64,000 bases of DNA from Phlegmacium glaucopus (Eukaryota; Basidiomycota; Agaricomycetes; Agaricales; Cortinariaceae), in the NCBI GenBank assembly GCA_015039465.1, contig MU130553.1, positions 647,676 through 711,675 of the forward strand. The letters are read 5' to 3'. The position numbers were made by a program, and so were the translations under genes. The notes under the pieces were generated by a model that saw only the letters and a list, made by a program, of their open reading frames with translations, ran no database searches and was not told the origin of the DNA. This document shows positions 34,001-44,350 of the stretch, in pieces; within the stretch, counting starts at the first letter, position 1; every line of letters begins with the position of its first letter.

Positions 34001-35555
34001 ACTGGCTTTTATGGAACAATGTTGCATATCCGGCTGTGTCAATTTTGCCGATCGAAACCAAAGTGACGCCTATCTTTGGTGCATATAAAACATCCTTCAA
34101 GAGGATCGTTGTTGTAGTTTTTCCATTCGGCACTGATATGCGCATTTCACCTCTTCCAACTGCTTCAAAATGACCGCCGTCGGCTGCGGTAAGGAGTTTC
34201 TTTTGAATAGAAACAAAATTGATAAATTTGTGCCGGTAGGGTGACATATGACGAGACGCTCCGGAATCATAAAGTTCCGTTTCAATGGTTGAATTAGTGT
34301 CAGCTAGCGTTATAGCTGCGAATGTGTAAGTCTTCGCTTCTTCGCCATCATCAATTGTTAACTCATCCTCTAGACTTTCACTACTAATATCTTCCATCAC
34401 CTGATCTGTTTCGGCATCAAAACCTGCACTTTCGATAATACAGGTGTCGTTAAGATCGTCAGAACCAGTGAGTAAATCATCCACATCCGAAATAGCGGTG
34501 TCGGGGTCAAACTGATGTTTATCCTCTGCCCAGATTTCGTTATTCGTCCACATTTGGCATCCATCTTCAACTCGCTCCGGAGCTTCCTCCTCGATATCAA
34601 TCATTGCCATCCACACACCATCATCATCATCATCTGCGTCTTCCACTTTAGCGGCGATCTCTTTTCCTTTGCCCTTATCTCTCTTCCCTCTCTGCTTCGG
34701 TCCTTTTCCTTCAGCACCTCCCCCCGGCGCCCAGCAATCCTTCGCATAATGCCCAGTTTTCTTACAATTGTAGCATTTTCCTTTCTTGGCTTTCCTCGAT
34801 CCTTCACCACTTTTCTTATCCTTATTCGAAAATTCCTTGGCTACAAAAGCCATATCATCACCTTCCTTTTTGGATTTTGGGTTCTTTATGGTGCGTCGAT
34901 CAGCCTCATCACGGATCGCATCAATTAAATTTGTTGGCGACAGGGTCTGATTGAGCAGGGACGATGTGGCAGTGATTGCCGCAATGTACGGATCGTACGA
35001 TTGTGGAATAGATCCAAGTATAATGGAGGTAAAGTCTTCATCCAAAATTATACCGCCCATGGAGGCTAAGTCCTCCCGCATAGTCTGCAGTTTAACGAGG
35101 TGCGCGCGAACATCTCCTTGCTCAGTACACTTCTCTGACTGCAATTTACGACGCATGTCCACGGTGACCATACGGGATTTCTTTTCCCTTTGGTCCTTGA
35201 CTGCATCCCACATCAACGCCGCCGTTTCTTTCCTCCTTACTTCAATAAAGAGAGAGTCCGGGATTACCGACGCTAACGCCTGTTTGACTATATTCTCCTC
35301 CATCTCCCATTTCGTACGTTTCATTTCATATTCCTTTAATGCCTCTTTCTGATCTTCCTTCAAAGTTACTCCAGGCCCATGGCTAAATGCCATAGGAACG
35401 GGTGCGCTGTCCGTGCCATCAACATGGCCTTTTAAAGATGCGGCAGCAGCAGCAAAGAGGAAGCGATCCTTGAAGATTACCCAGTTGGAGCCATCAACTT
35501 CCAACTTCGGAATATGTACGAAAAACTCGAGTAATTTGCTGTTTGAGGATGACAT
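31065..35555 (-). pseudogene. Copia gag-pol polyprotein with one internal TGA
   Basis: About 1,497 codons in one frame, from ATG 35555 to about 31065, interrupted only by TGA at 33396-33398. Order: Gag (MSSSNSKLLEFF...), CCHC knuckle CYNCKKTGHYAKDC, protease YDSGASRHM, pre-integrase HRLMGHIAPEAAKALV with CSSCEYGKAHRK, integrase with HTDRGGEYL, then the stop. It continues with PEHNGIAERVNRTL carrying the integrase Glu. RT follows (KWKARLVARGFTQ, VPVARLASIR-like core, LYGLKQAGKKW, FIHVDDSTMTG) and then RNase H (YSDADGATQDHRRAVSGF, then ADILTKPI). The stop falls inside the integrase core between catalytic residues, so it is inactivating, not a gag/pol control point. Confidence 0.93.
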
Positions 35556-35614
35556 TATATCCTATAGTTGCACAATAATAGATTTTATAAAGTTATAGCC
35601 CGGGGCCCATAACC

Positions 35615-35788
35615 TGATAGCAGCAGCAGATTTTGGAATGAGGAGAAATCAACTGAGACATAAATTGTGGCTACGATACACAGAAATACACGAGTAGAAA
35701 CAGAAAGAAATATACAACGGCAGTTAATGCCGTGGCAGTACAAGTACATACAGAAGCGAGTGTAATACAAACGGTTTGATTTCCAACA
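35615..35788 (-). repeat. Copia 5' LTR
   Basis: 174 bases with TG..CA ends. The interior side carries the presumed primer-binding site. Confidence 0.92.
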
Positions 35789-35793
35789 CAACT

Positions 35794-35996
35794 CACACAT
35801 AGATAGTGTAGCACAATGTTCAGGCCTGGTGGCTTGAGCAATCAACTTGGCTTCCTCCTCACGAATGACTGAGACAATGTCTTTTAATGGAACTTTTATC
35901 ATTTATGTCCAATTTGGCTAGTGCAACCTCAAGTGTGCTGAGAGACACTACTTGAGGAAAACCTGGTGGAGGAAAACCTGGTGGAGGCGGCAACAT
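35794..35996 (-). pseudogene. Continuation of the gypsy gag relic between copia and hAT-like insertions
   Basis: The minus strand reads REEEAKLIAQ, parallel to DIREEEAKLIG at about 46300, and then a Pro/Gly-rich PPPPGFPPPGFP segment. The hAT-like element interrupts it at 35996; the flank resumes at 40870. Confidence 0.6.
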
Positions 35997-36142
35997 TAGT
36001 GATGCCAAAGTTCAGTTCAGTTCGGTTCTTCAACCATTTTTGAAGAACTGAGAACTGAACCGAAGGGTCCCTGACTGAACTGAACCAGAACCGGAACCGG
36101 TATAAATCGTTGTTTGTGTTGTTATAAAACACCAACCAGAGA

Positions 36143-37219
36143 GCAGTGGACCAGACCTTAGGTCAAGAGACTCCCTGTTGTTCGTTTAGGGAAGGTGTAA
36201 CCTTGACTTGTATCACACAGAGGTAGGGAGCAAGAGTAGAGGTGGATGAGGATGAATATGAGAGAGTCTTTGGTGAGACTACAGCGGTTGACAGTAGGGG
36301 ACAGTGACAAGTAAAAGGCTGAAAAAGCGAAGGGAGTAGAGGATGTGGATGAGGATGATAGAGAAAAAAGACTTCAGTAAGAATATAGATTGACATTAAA
36401 GGATGAAAAAGTAAGAGACGAAATCACGAACATAGGAAGGGTACAAAAGAAGAACTACGGTACGAAATAGGTTGTAACCAACTATCTATCAAAAAGAGAA
36501 ACGCACACTGTAAGGATGAGTGAGATGGGAAGCAACAACAAGAAGAAACAAATCGAAAAGAAAAAGGAACAAAAATAAAAAATGCAAAGTGCCAAAGTGT
36601 GAGAGAAAAGAAAAGAAGGCAGTGTACATAGTCCAGTAGCAAAAATATATCTAACTCAACTAAGGCATGTGGTCATCTCAAAAAGCTCAGAAGGTCCTCA
36701 CTCAACACTAGAAAGGCGCAGCCATGTTCACGAGAAAACACTAAGTGCCCATGATACCATGTCACGCAGCCTTAATAATCACTTGACATCACTGCAAACT
36801 ATGGCTCGGCTACAGACCATTATGTAATGCTCTATAGCACCAGAGTGCTGTAGCATGGGTCCCTATGTCTGTAGTGTCCTGCAGACACTACATAGCACTA
36901 CATAGCATCACTTAGCCAGTCTATAGTACTCCATAGCACTTCATAGTTAGCTCAGTTTTCAAATGCTACTGGTTGATTTTTTCAGTTTTCAATTCATTCT
37001 CAACACCAAGTTACATGGAACAATAAAAATTTATTAAAAGAGTCCTAAGTACACGGAACTGTATTGTCTATGTAGACTACACATGCATACTCTAAACCGA
37101 TGGGGCAGTACCAGTACCATTATCATAGACTAAGAAAAGAGAAATATTGTTACTGTAATACTGTCCATGAAGAAAAAGAACAAATAAAAGATGCCGACTC
37201 ATGAGGTCTTTACACTCAT

Positions 37220-37251
<32 letters not shown>

Positions 37252-37640
37252 GCCACAACAACGATGACAAAGCCTTGTACATAATGGGAGATGTAGTTGA
37301 TGTGTCCATAAAGGGGCCGTTCTTGAAATGATGGACCAAAGATACGATCAAACGCGAGCCGATGACCGATGCGAATAGTAGATTGATCGCTTTGCTGGAT
37401 CACTAGCCAAGGAACGAACGGATGGTATATGCTTAGGAGCATGTCGATAGTGAAAACAATGGAGAGCATAGTGTGAGACATTGAGAGTATGATGAGCAAT
37501 GGGGATGTTATCGTTGAACGAATGATATTGTTGACCAGGAACACGATTCAGGGCTGCTTCCAAAATAGGTAAGTGAATTTGAAGTCCGCTTATTTTCATG
37601 ATGGCGACTTTTAAGCTTTCTTCTCACGCTACCAATCAGT
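36143..37640 (-). repeat. Inverted copy of the LTR region found at 58950-60260
   Basis: About 36143-36790 matches the reverse complement of 59590-60260 (shared words include GGCTGCGCCTTTC, GTACACTGCCTTCT and CAGGGAGTC). About 37252-37640 matches the reverse complement of 58955-59345. The middle, 36800-37251, differs and includes CATAGCAC-rich sequence and a poly(A)-ended insert. Short frames here (such as 37092-37544) are parts of this repeat. Confidence 0.75.
37224..37251 (+). repeat. 28-base poly(A) tract at an insertion boundary
   Basis: An uninterrupted run of 28 A follows ACTCATCAGC. Homology to the copy at 59345 stops exactly at its distal edge. Confidence 0.7.
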
Positions 37641-37774
37641 ATTGGTGCGCGATACCGGAACCGCTAGAACTGGTTCGAACAGTTGAACCAATAAATTTAA
37701 ATTGAATTATATTGCACTGGGTACTCTATTTTATTGTAATAAGCTGCTACCCTCACTACTAGCTTTAATGAAAT

Positions 37775-37935
37775 AAAAAGAATAACCCCCTATGAGGGGG
37801 GGATGCTGTTGTTAGAGGTTGTTATCATAGTGTATTGAGATGGAAAAAGAAAAACCTCGTTCGTGGCGCCTAAAACAGGGGGCGCAGGCATCTAACAGGG
37901 GGTCATAGGGGGTGATGGTGGTGCAAGTGATGATG
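37775..37935. repeat. Repeat related to 40175-40275
   Basis: Both copies contain AACCCCC..GAGGG hairpin words, then CCTAAAAC/CCCAAAACGAGGG, TCTAACA.GGGG and a GTGATGGTGG stretch. They flank the nested element at 38399-40053 on either side, in direct orientation. Confidence 0.5.
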
Positions 37936-38819
37936 GTTGTTGTGATCCTCGCTGTTGAACATGGCATTGGCGATTGGCATCGGTAGTGGTGGCCTGATAT
38001 AGCCATCGTCCTTGTTGTTGTGGTTGTGTGTGGTGATGTGGTGCCATGGCGAGGTGGTGTGGCTCGTCGCCGCTGTCATGTCCATTCATTCACTGTTGTC
38101 CATCCATTCACCTGTCGTTGTTCTCCAATTGTTTGTTGTTGTTGTCTGTTCATCCATCCGTTCATTGTCTCTGGTTTGTTTATCATTTGTCGTTCATTCA
38201 TTTGTCTTTGTTCATGTTCATTTGTTCATCGTCATCGTTCCCTGTTCTCGTTTGTTTGTTATTGTTCATTGAATTGTTGTATTTTGTTCATCATTTGTCT
38301 ATAGTAGTTTGCATTAGATTCAAATTAAAATTGAAAAAAAATACCTACCAGAGGGAAGTGCCCATGCTTGTCATCAATGTGGCCCATCATCGCGAGGTCT
38401 TTACACTCCCCCACGTCTTCCTGGAGGATTCCTGGTGGATTCCTACCTATTCCTGGAGGATTCCGGGAGGAATTTTCTACCAGCCAATTCCCCCTGAAAT
38501 TGACATTCCTGGCTCTTCCCAGTCCAGGAGGATTCCAGGAGGATTCCTGGTACACAATGAAATTGATACCAGGATTCCCGGAATTCCTTAGGAATCCCCA
38601 ACACAGAATCCACCCGGAATCTTGGGAATTCCATCAACTCTTACTTTTAAATATTATTCAAAATTAAAAGAACCATATATAAGTCAATAGTAATTTAAAT
38701 GTATATAAGTTAACTGTAATTTGTATATGTGTGGTGGCAATGCCTTGCCGCCATTCAAATTCCAAATTTTGTTCAGACCGCAAGGTATGGTCACGTGACC
38801 GCACTCCTCACAAATCAAC

Positions 38820-39480
38820 AAACATCATTTCGTCTTCTCACAACTACCACAACAACCAGGACGATCAAGGACGACAAGACGGGTGGCGACGACGACCAAC
38901 GACGACAATGAGCAACAACAACAACGAGGAGGGGTAACAACGAGGAGAGGTAACAACGACAAGGGGTAACAACGACGAGGGGTAACAACGACGACGACGA
39001 CCACCACCACCACCACCACCACCGACGACCACAACAACAACAACAACCATGGCCACAACGGCCGCAACGACGACGACGACGACCCCCCCTCACTTGGGGG
39101 GGGGTTGTTTTACTTTTATTGATATATTACGACGACGACAGCACACAGACGACGACGACGACGACGCGAACGACGACCAGCACAACGACAACGACCCCCT
39201 CTACTGGGGGGGTTTTTATTTTTTATTTTTTATTCTAGTACACTACACGGACGATGACCGCAACGACCACCACCACGCACCACCACCACCACTACCACGC
39301 ACCACCACCACCATGCACCACCACCACCACACACAACAACCACGTACGACAACGACGACCCCCCCTCGCTGGGGGGGTTTTTACTTTTATTACCCGGATA
39401 AACACACACGAACAATGGCCACGACGACGACCCCCCCCCCTCACTGGGGGTTTTTATTTTTATTAGCAAGGTGACGACAC
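38820..39480. repeat. ACG/CAC/ACA trinucleotide-rich simple sequence
   Basis: Long imperfect runs of ACGACG, CCACCA and ACAACA. Open frames over this stretch on both strands (poly-Val, -Thr or -His) are composition artefacts. Confidence 0.85.
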
Positions 39481-39665
39481 ATGAATGACGGCCGCGACGA
39501 CGACCAGCATGGACGACGACACCCCCCCTCACCGGGGGGTCTTTTTTAATTTTTTTGTTCTTTATTTTAATTGACTACGACGACATGTGCAAACGATGAT
39601 GAACCCCCTTTCATGGGGGTTTTATATATATATTTTTATTACGATCGACAACCCCCTCATGGGGG
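39083..39665 (+). repeat. Seven tandem C5-7/G5-9 hairpins each followed by a T-rich tract
   Basis: Short palindromes of the type CCCCC(T)CACTGGGGG lie at 39083-39104, 39195-39212, 39359-39377, 39436-39450, 39522-39539, 39604-39619 and 39652-39665. The first six are followed by T-rich tracts (TTTTTATTTTTATT type); the seventh by TACATTTTTAGTTTTG. Loops vary while stems remain paired. Confidence 0.85.
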
Positions 39666-41029
39666 TACATTTTTAGTTTTGTTAATAGGTTATTAATAAG
39701 TGAATAATATATTATTAATGTGAATTTGTATTTATATAATTTTCAATATATATCTAACAATCAAAAGTCAAAAAAAATCAAGGAAAAATAAATTAAATAA
39801 AACAAGTCAATGACTTGGCTGATTTCACCAGAATTCCACCAGGAACTCACCAGGAATCCACCAGGAATCCACCAGGAATTAACAAGGAATCCACCAGGAA
39901 TTAGATAGGAATCCCAGGAATCCACCCGGAATCCACCCGGAATCCGTGAGGAATTTTCTCATTTACCAGGAATTCCTGGATTCCTGGAGGATTCCTCCAG
40001 GATTCCGGGCAGTCCGGGCGGATTCCTGGAGGAAGATGTGGGGGAGTGTAAAGTTCAGCATCATCGCACTCGTCATCGGGGCTGCTTTGGATGGGTGTTA
40101 GTAGGTGGCAAAGGTGGTGAGGGAGGTCCTGGGCATCATACGTCGAGCCTAGCTGTTCATAGTTAATAAAGATAAAGAAAAACCCCCCTTGTTGAGGGAG
40201 GGATTGCTAAAATGACCGGTGGGTGCCCAAAACGAGGGCAGCGACGTCTAACAAGGGGTGATGGTGGGATGATGACGAGGGTGGGTCGTCGTCGTCATCA
40301 GTGGAAACCGAAGTAGAGGCTTGGAGGATCATGGACAGCCTAATCGATGACGATGGTTAAATATTACTTGAAGATACGATAGGCAAAGTTGAACACTCAC
40401 AGTAATGCCAGCGACTTGTGCGCTTGCAGCCGCAGCGGTAACGAGAACAGATAGCATGGCGATCGGTGGTGCTCATGTTGACAACCAATGTCGAAGTTGC
40501 TGGTTCAGGGCTGGAACCTAGAGCATCATTGCTGGAGTTTTTGGTGTTCTTGTCACTATTGACATCGCAGGTTGAAAAGGTTCAAACTCCAAATTCCAAA
40601 GCATCGGGCCAAGCGCCTAACAACAGTATTTTATAGATTATAAAATAAACTCTGCACAGAAAATTTAGGAAAAAATATGGTCAGAGAGTTCGGTTTGAAC
40701 CGGTTTGAACCCAGTTCTCAAAATTTTAGAAATCTGAGAACCGAGAACCGGACTGGTAGCCCAAAATCCTTGGACCGAACTGAACTGAACCTGAACCGAC
40801 GGTTCGGTTCTTTCGGTTCTCGGTTCTTGCGTCAGTTCGGAACCGAACTTTGGCATCACTAGGCAACATGATGACAAATAGGTGGTGGTTGTGGTTGATG
40901 AAACAACAAATGACTTCACCTTGGTCAGCGATTTGTAATTAAGCCAAAATATTTTTAAGCCCAGTCGTCCAGATAGACACTTTTTTAGATCAACTAGTGA
41001 GACTGTATCTTAGTAAGTATGAGTCAGCG

Positions 41030-41400
41030 GTGATAGAAGAGCCCAAGCAACCTCATTTGGCAGTAAGTAGCAGAGGAGGACACAATCCTTCCAAACGCTC
41101 ATCAACAACAGAAGAGGCTTTTGAAAACGCTGGATCAGTATAAAAAGTTGGATTGACTCCTATGCTTGGACGACAACAATGACAACGACCAGTCCAAGAC
41201 ATTGTCAACAGTCCCAATGTTCTCAATGACAATCCTAGCAACTGCAAACCTCACCAGATCCTTCCTTATCACCTCTGTTCTCTCCATCATCAAGATGGCT
41301 TATCAGCTGACCCCATTGCATCCAGCCCCAAGGTCTGGGTGACTTGTGGCCTGGGATGACATAGATGACTGCCAGAACTGAGGCTTAAGGTCCAGGTGTG
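41030..41400 (-). repeat. Dispersed copy of the 2755-3170 sequence
   Basis: The reverse complement of this stretch matches about 2755-3170 (GACAATGTCTTGGACTGG, ATAGGAGTCAATCCAACTTT, TGTTGTTGATGAGC). It includes the extreme 3' piece of the RRM gene. Surrounding 40870-41030 and 41400-41898 hold no recognised gene; CATAGCA-type words occur at 41500-41540. Confidence 0.7.
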
Positions 41401-41900
41401 CTATTTACTACATCAGCAAATTCAGGATTTTTCCATAGTTTGTCATAGTCACATCACACAAAGTTGTAATTTCCCATAGTATCATATAGTCACATCACCA
41501 GACTTATAGTTCCATAGCATCTCATAGCATCCATGTGACGTGCACCAGCACTGTCCAGCAGTGTATCGTCACACTATCATTACTCTATCACACTGGCATA
41601 GCTTTGTCACCGTGTCACATTAGAGCCACACATTTTTCATTTAAGTTAAATAAACCAGCCCTAAACAAAGTCCATGTGCAAAGTTGATCTTTACATATAT
41701 GGGAATTTTTTTGTCACTCCAACTTTGTTACTGTGCATCTGTTGCCACATCTACCCTCTTCTCAACCACCACCATGTACTCTGGTGTTGCGTGGGCGGCG
41801 CCTGTTGAGCCCATTTTATTTTTTTAAAATTGTTTTTTAACTAATTAATACTACTGTTTAGGTTCTATCACTGACGACGCCAGATGCTCACTCTTAGCTA

Positions 41901-43505
41901 CAGTAGCTCACAAAACTGTCCTAATGTTAAGCAGCTTTGGACTAATTGATTTATAACATAGTAATTATGTAAGCTATGATTCTGAAATTTAAATATGTCA
42001 TAGGGGGACATATCACCTTTATAACAAATTCAAGATCACATGATTCCAATGGAAATTAGTTGAGTAATTAATTAAATAATATAATATGTCATTGGGACAG
42101 TTTTGTGAGCCTCCATTATTGTATCATCATCTGTCATATAATGAGCTGAATTGTTGTAGATAAATTGTGAGAAAATTAAACAAGGTCAGGTGACTCTATT
42201 TGTGTAGATTTGGCATGTTGAAATCAACTTCAACCATCTTTCTTTCTTTCCACTACCTCATGAAGTCCATATCCTCCTCTCAACACTCTTCTGTCATCTC
42301 TCTTCTTCAAGAAGGATATTCCCTTTGTCAGATAGAGTCTAAAACTGGTCTAGGGAAGTCTACAGTTGGAAGGATAAAGAGGGAGGTGGATAGTGATAAG
42401 GAGAACAACAAAGGTGGACGACCTTCCAAGCTCTCCCCTCATGATAAACAAGCTATTTTTCATCAAATCACTACTGGAAAGCTTGATAATGCTGTTCAGG
42501 CTACCCATTACATCAATGACATTGTTCCCTCCCCTGTTTCTCCTCAAACAGTCTGGAGAGCTCTCAAGAAAAACAATTTTTGCTCTGATGTTACACAGAG
42601 ATGACCTCTTCTCACAAAGGCCCATTGCAAAGCTCGACTCAAATTTGCCCAGTATCATGCCAATTGGACAGTAGAGGATTGGAAGAGGGTCTTGTGGTCA
42701 GATGAGACCAAGACCAACAGGATTGGGTCAGCTGGAAGGGTGTATACTTGGAAACCAAGAGGAGAACCACTTTCTGATAGGACCACCACACCAACTGTCA
42801 AGCATGGAGGAGGAAACAATCTCATGATATGGGGTGTATGGGATGGAATGGAGTGAGGTCACTTGTGGAGGTTCAGGGGATCATGAATGCAGAGCAGTAC
42901 TGTCAGATATTGGAGCATGGAGTGGAGGAAAGCTTTGAAATGTTGGAAATACCAGATAGGGAGAGGATTTTTCAGCAAGATAATGACCCCAAACACACAT
43001 GCAAAAAGGCAAATCAGTGGTTTGAAGACAATGAAGTTGAAGTTCTCAAGTGGCCTGCCCAATCCCCTGACTTAAACCCCATTGAACACTTGTGGACCCA
43101 CCTCAAAAAGCAAATGAATGGTTATCCAACACCACCCAAAGGAGTATTTGAATTATGAGAAAGGGTGGCAAAGGAATGGAATGAAATACCTCCAGAAACC
43201 TGCCAAAGACTTATAGAAAGCATGCCAAGGAGGATAGAGGCTGTTCTTAAAGCAAAAGGAGGTCATACTAAGTACTAGTTGAGAGAATAATGGAGGCTCA
43301 CAAAACTGTCCCAATGACATATTATCTTATTTAATTAATTTCTCAACTAATTTCCATTGGAATCATGTGATCTTAAATTTGTTATGAAGGTGATATGTCC
43401 CCCTATAACATATTTAAATTTCAAAATTATAGCTTACATAATTACTATGTTATAACTCAATTAGTCCAAAGCTGCTTAACATTGGGACAGTTTTGTGAGC
43501 TACTG
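41901..43505 (+). mobile_element. Tc1/mariner transposon with 220-base inverted repeats
   Basis: The element starts CAGTAGCTCACAAAACTGTC and ends with its complement at 43505. TA lies outside each end (41899-41900, 43506-43507). Inverted repeats are 41901-42120 and 43286-43505, exactly 220 bases each. A 16-base word GCTCACAAAACTGTCC occurs at the outer and, inverted, at the inner end of each repeat (41906, 42095, 43296, 43485), giving four potential transposase sites. One transposase gene lies inside. Confidence 0.95.
42200..43278 (+). pseudogene. Tc1-type DD34E transposase, decayed
   Basis: The N-terminal helix-turn-helix part reads LLQEGYSLCQIESKTGLGKS and KGGRPSKLSPHDKQAI. The frame is stopped by TGA at 42602-42604, continues in frame through WSDET (first Asp), then shifts by one base near 42830. 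It continues with FQQDNDPKH (second Asp) and [11 protein letters not shown] (Glu), exactly 34 residues between the last two. A second TGA at 43156-43158 replaces the Trp or Arg before ERVAKEWNEIPPETC. The ancestral end is TAG at 43276-43278. Two stops and a shift make it non-functional. Confidence 0.93.
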
Positions 43506-43506
43506 T

Positions 43507-44043
43507 ATGGCCTCATCATTTACTCAGCTCCTCCCCATCAAAATAGGTTTGCTTTGGTACATCTGATACCCACCCACCCCCAGCATACTACCACAACCAC
43601 TAACAGCAACAAATGACGAGTTGCATACCTACCTCCTAGCCCCAGAAGGTGGCAACAAGCGCCAAGGTGAGGAGTTTTTTGAATTTCTTACTGTTCTTTT
43701 TAAAAACTAACAAATTGCTACTTTTAGCTACAATTTTGACAACCTCAACTACCCAGCCCCTCCTCCCCATCCAAATGGGATGTGAGGGGTTTGTTTTGGG
43801 CCATTTCAACACTCCAACCACCTCTGCCTGTTTTCAACACACAACAGCATCCGACACCTCGTTTACGAACCTACTATTGATAGTATGGGTAGTACATATA
43901 TGATATGACTCAGACTCTGTGTAGATAGTTGAATATGATTTATATATATATTAATTTTCCTTATCCTTGCGTGAACTTGGAACATTAGCTTTCTAGCCTC
44001 AGATTGAATAGTATATTGTAATATTAACCCTACCCTATATCAT
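43507..44043. other. Intergenic, no gene recognised
   Basis: Short frames on both strands (43636-43903) contain low-complexity Leu/Phe/Thr. No recognised domain or repeat boundary. Confidence 0.4.
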
Positions 44044-44350
44044 CAGGAAAATCTAGAAAAAACTTAAACAGGCTTATTCTTGGCTTAGTGGACTTATTGC
44101 CTGCTAAGCACAAATAAGCCAAAAATAAGCAAATGACTTGGCTTAGATGCCTCAATTTGCAACTTAACACACTTAATTTGTACTTAATTCAACTTAGATC
44201 ACCAGATTTTGAATTCCAAGCTCAAATAAGTAGCCTTAAGTACTCATTAAGCCTGTGTAAGCCAAGTCATTTTCTTATTTTTGTGCTTAGCAGGCAATAA
44301 GCCCACTAAGCCAAGAATAAGCCTGTTTAAGTTTTTTCTATATTTTCCTG
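44044..44350. mobile_element. Fold-back (long inverted repeat) element
   Basis: Left arm 44044-44145 and right arm about 44250-44350 are inverted copies at high identity (CAGGAAAATCTAGAAAAAAC; GGCTTATTCTTGGCTTAGTG). They enclose about 100 bases, giving a nearly perfect hairpin. No target duplication is evident, although the outer sequences ATCAT and ATGTCAT are similar. No coding capacity. Confidence 0.75.

Larger units (their letters stand above)
30886..35788 (-). mobile_element. Complete Ty1/copia LTR retrotransposon
   Basis: A 4,903-base element flanked by the 5-base target duplication CAACT (30881-30885 and 35789-35793). LTRs at 30886-31057 and 35615-35788 start TG and end CA on the + strand and differ at only a few positions, indicating fairly recent insertion. 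A purine-rich tract (GTTTGAGGGGGAG on the minus strand) abuts the 3' LTR at 31058-31070. A primer-binding-like GGTTATGGGCCCCGGGC lies inside the 5' LTR. One gag-pol frame (minus) fills the interior and is broken by a single TGA. Confidence 0.95.
38399..40053. mobile_element. Nested element with CTTTACACTCCCCCAC inverted ends
   Basis: The left end CTTTACACTCCCCCACGTCT and the reverse complement of the right end CTTTACACTCCCCCACATCT match at 19 of 20 positions. Both are followed by arrays of ATTCCTGG/GGATTCC words in inverted arrangement (38415-38600 and 39830-40030). No clear target duplication is seen, and no protein. It lies inside the hAT-like element. Family is unknown; absent duplication could mean decay or a non-transposase origin. 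Confidence 0.6.
35997..40861. mobile_element. Large non-autonomous hAT-like element
   Basis: The ends are TAGTGATGCCAAAGTTC (35997-36013) and its exact reverse complement finishing at 40861. They are flanked by the 8-base direct duplication GGCAACAT (35989-35996 and 40862-40869), the hAT signature. Subterminal zones are packed with TTCGGTTC/GAACCGAA words in both orientations (about 36010-36105 and 40690-40855). No hAT transposase frame is present. The 4.9-kb interior instead holds a gypsy LTR-region copy, a poly(A)-ended insert, simple repeats and a nested element. An ORF of 84 codons on the minus strand at the right end is composed of subterminal repeats and is not a gene. Confidence 0.88.

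Noticed and set aside
38815..39532. Several frames of 60-140 codons on both strands
   Set aside because: They translate ACG/CAC/ACA simple repeats into poly-Val, poly-Thr, poly-His or poly-Arg; no real protein.
39083..39665. CRISPR-like array or bacterial terminators
   Set aside because: Units are short hairpins without constant direct repeats, and the DNA is eukaryotic; the terminator resemblance is only in form.
40665..40919. 84-codon minus-strand ORF rich in Ser/Glu/Arg/Thr
   Set aside because: Encoded by the GAACCGAAC subterminal repeats of the hAT-like element.
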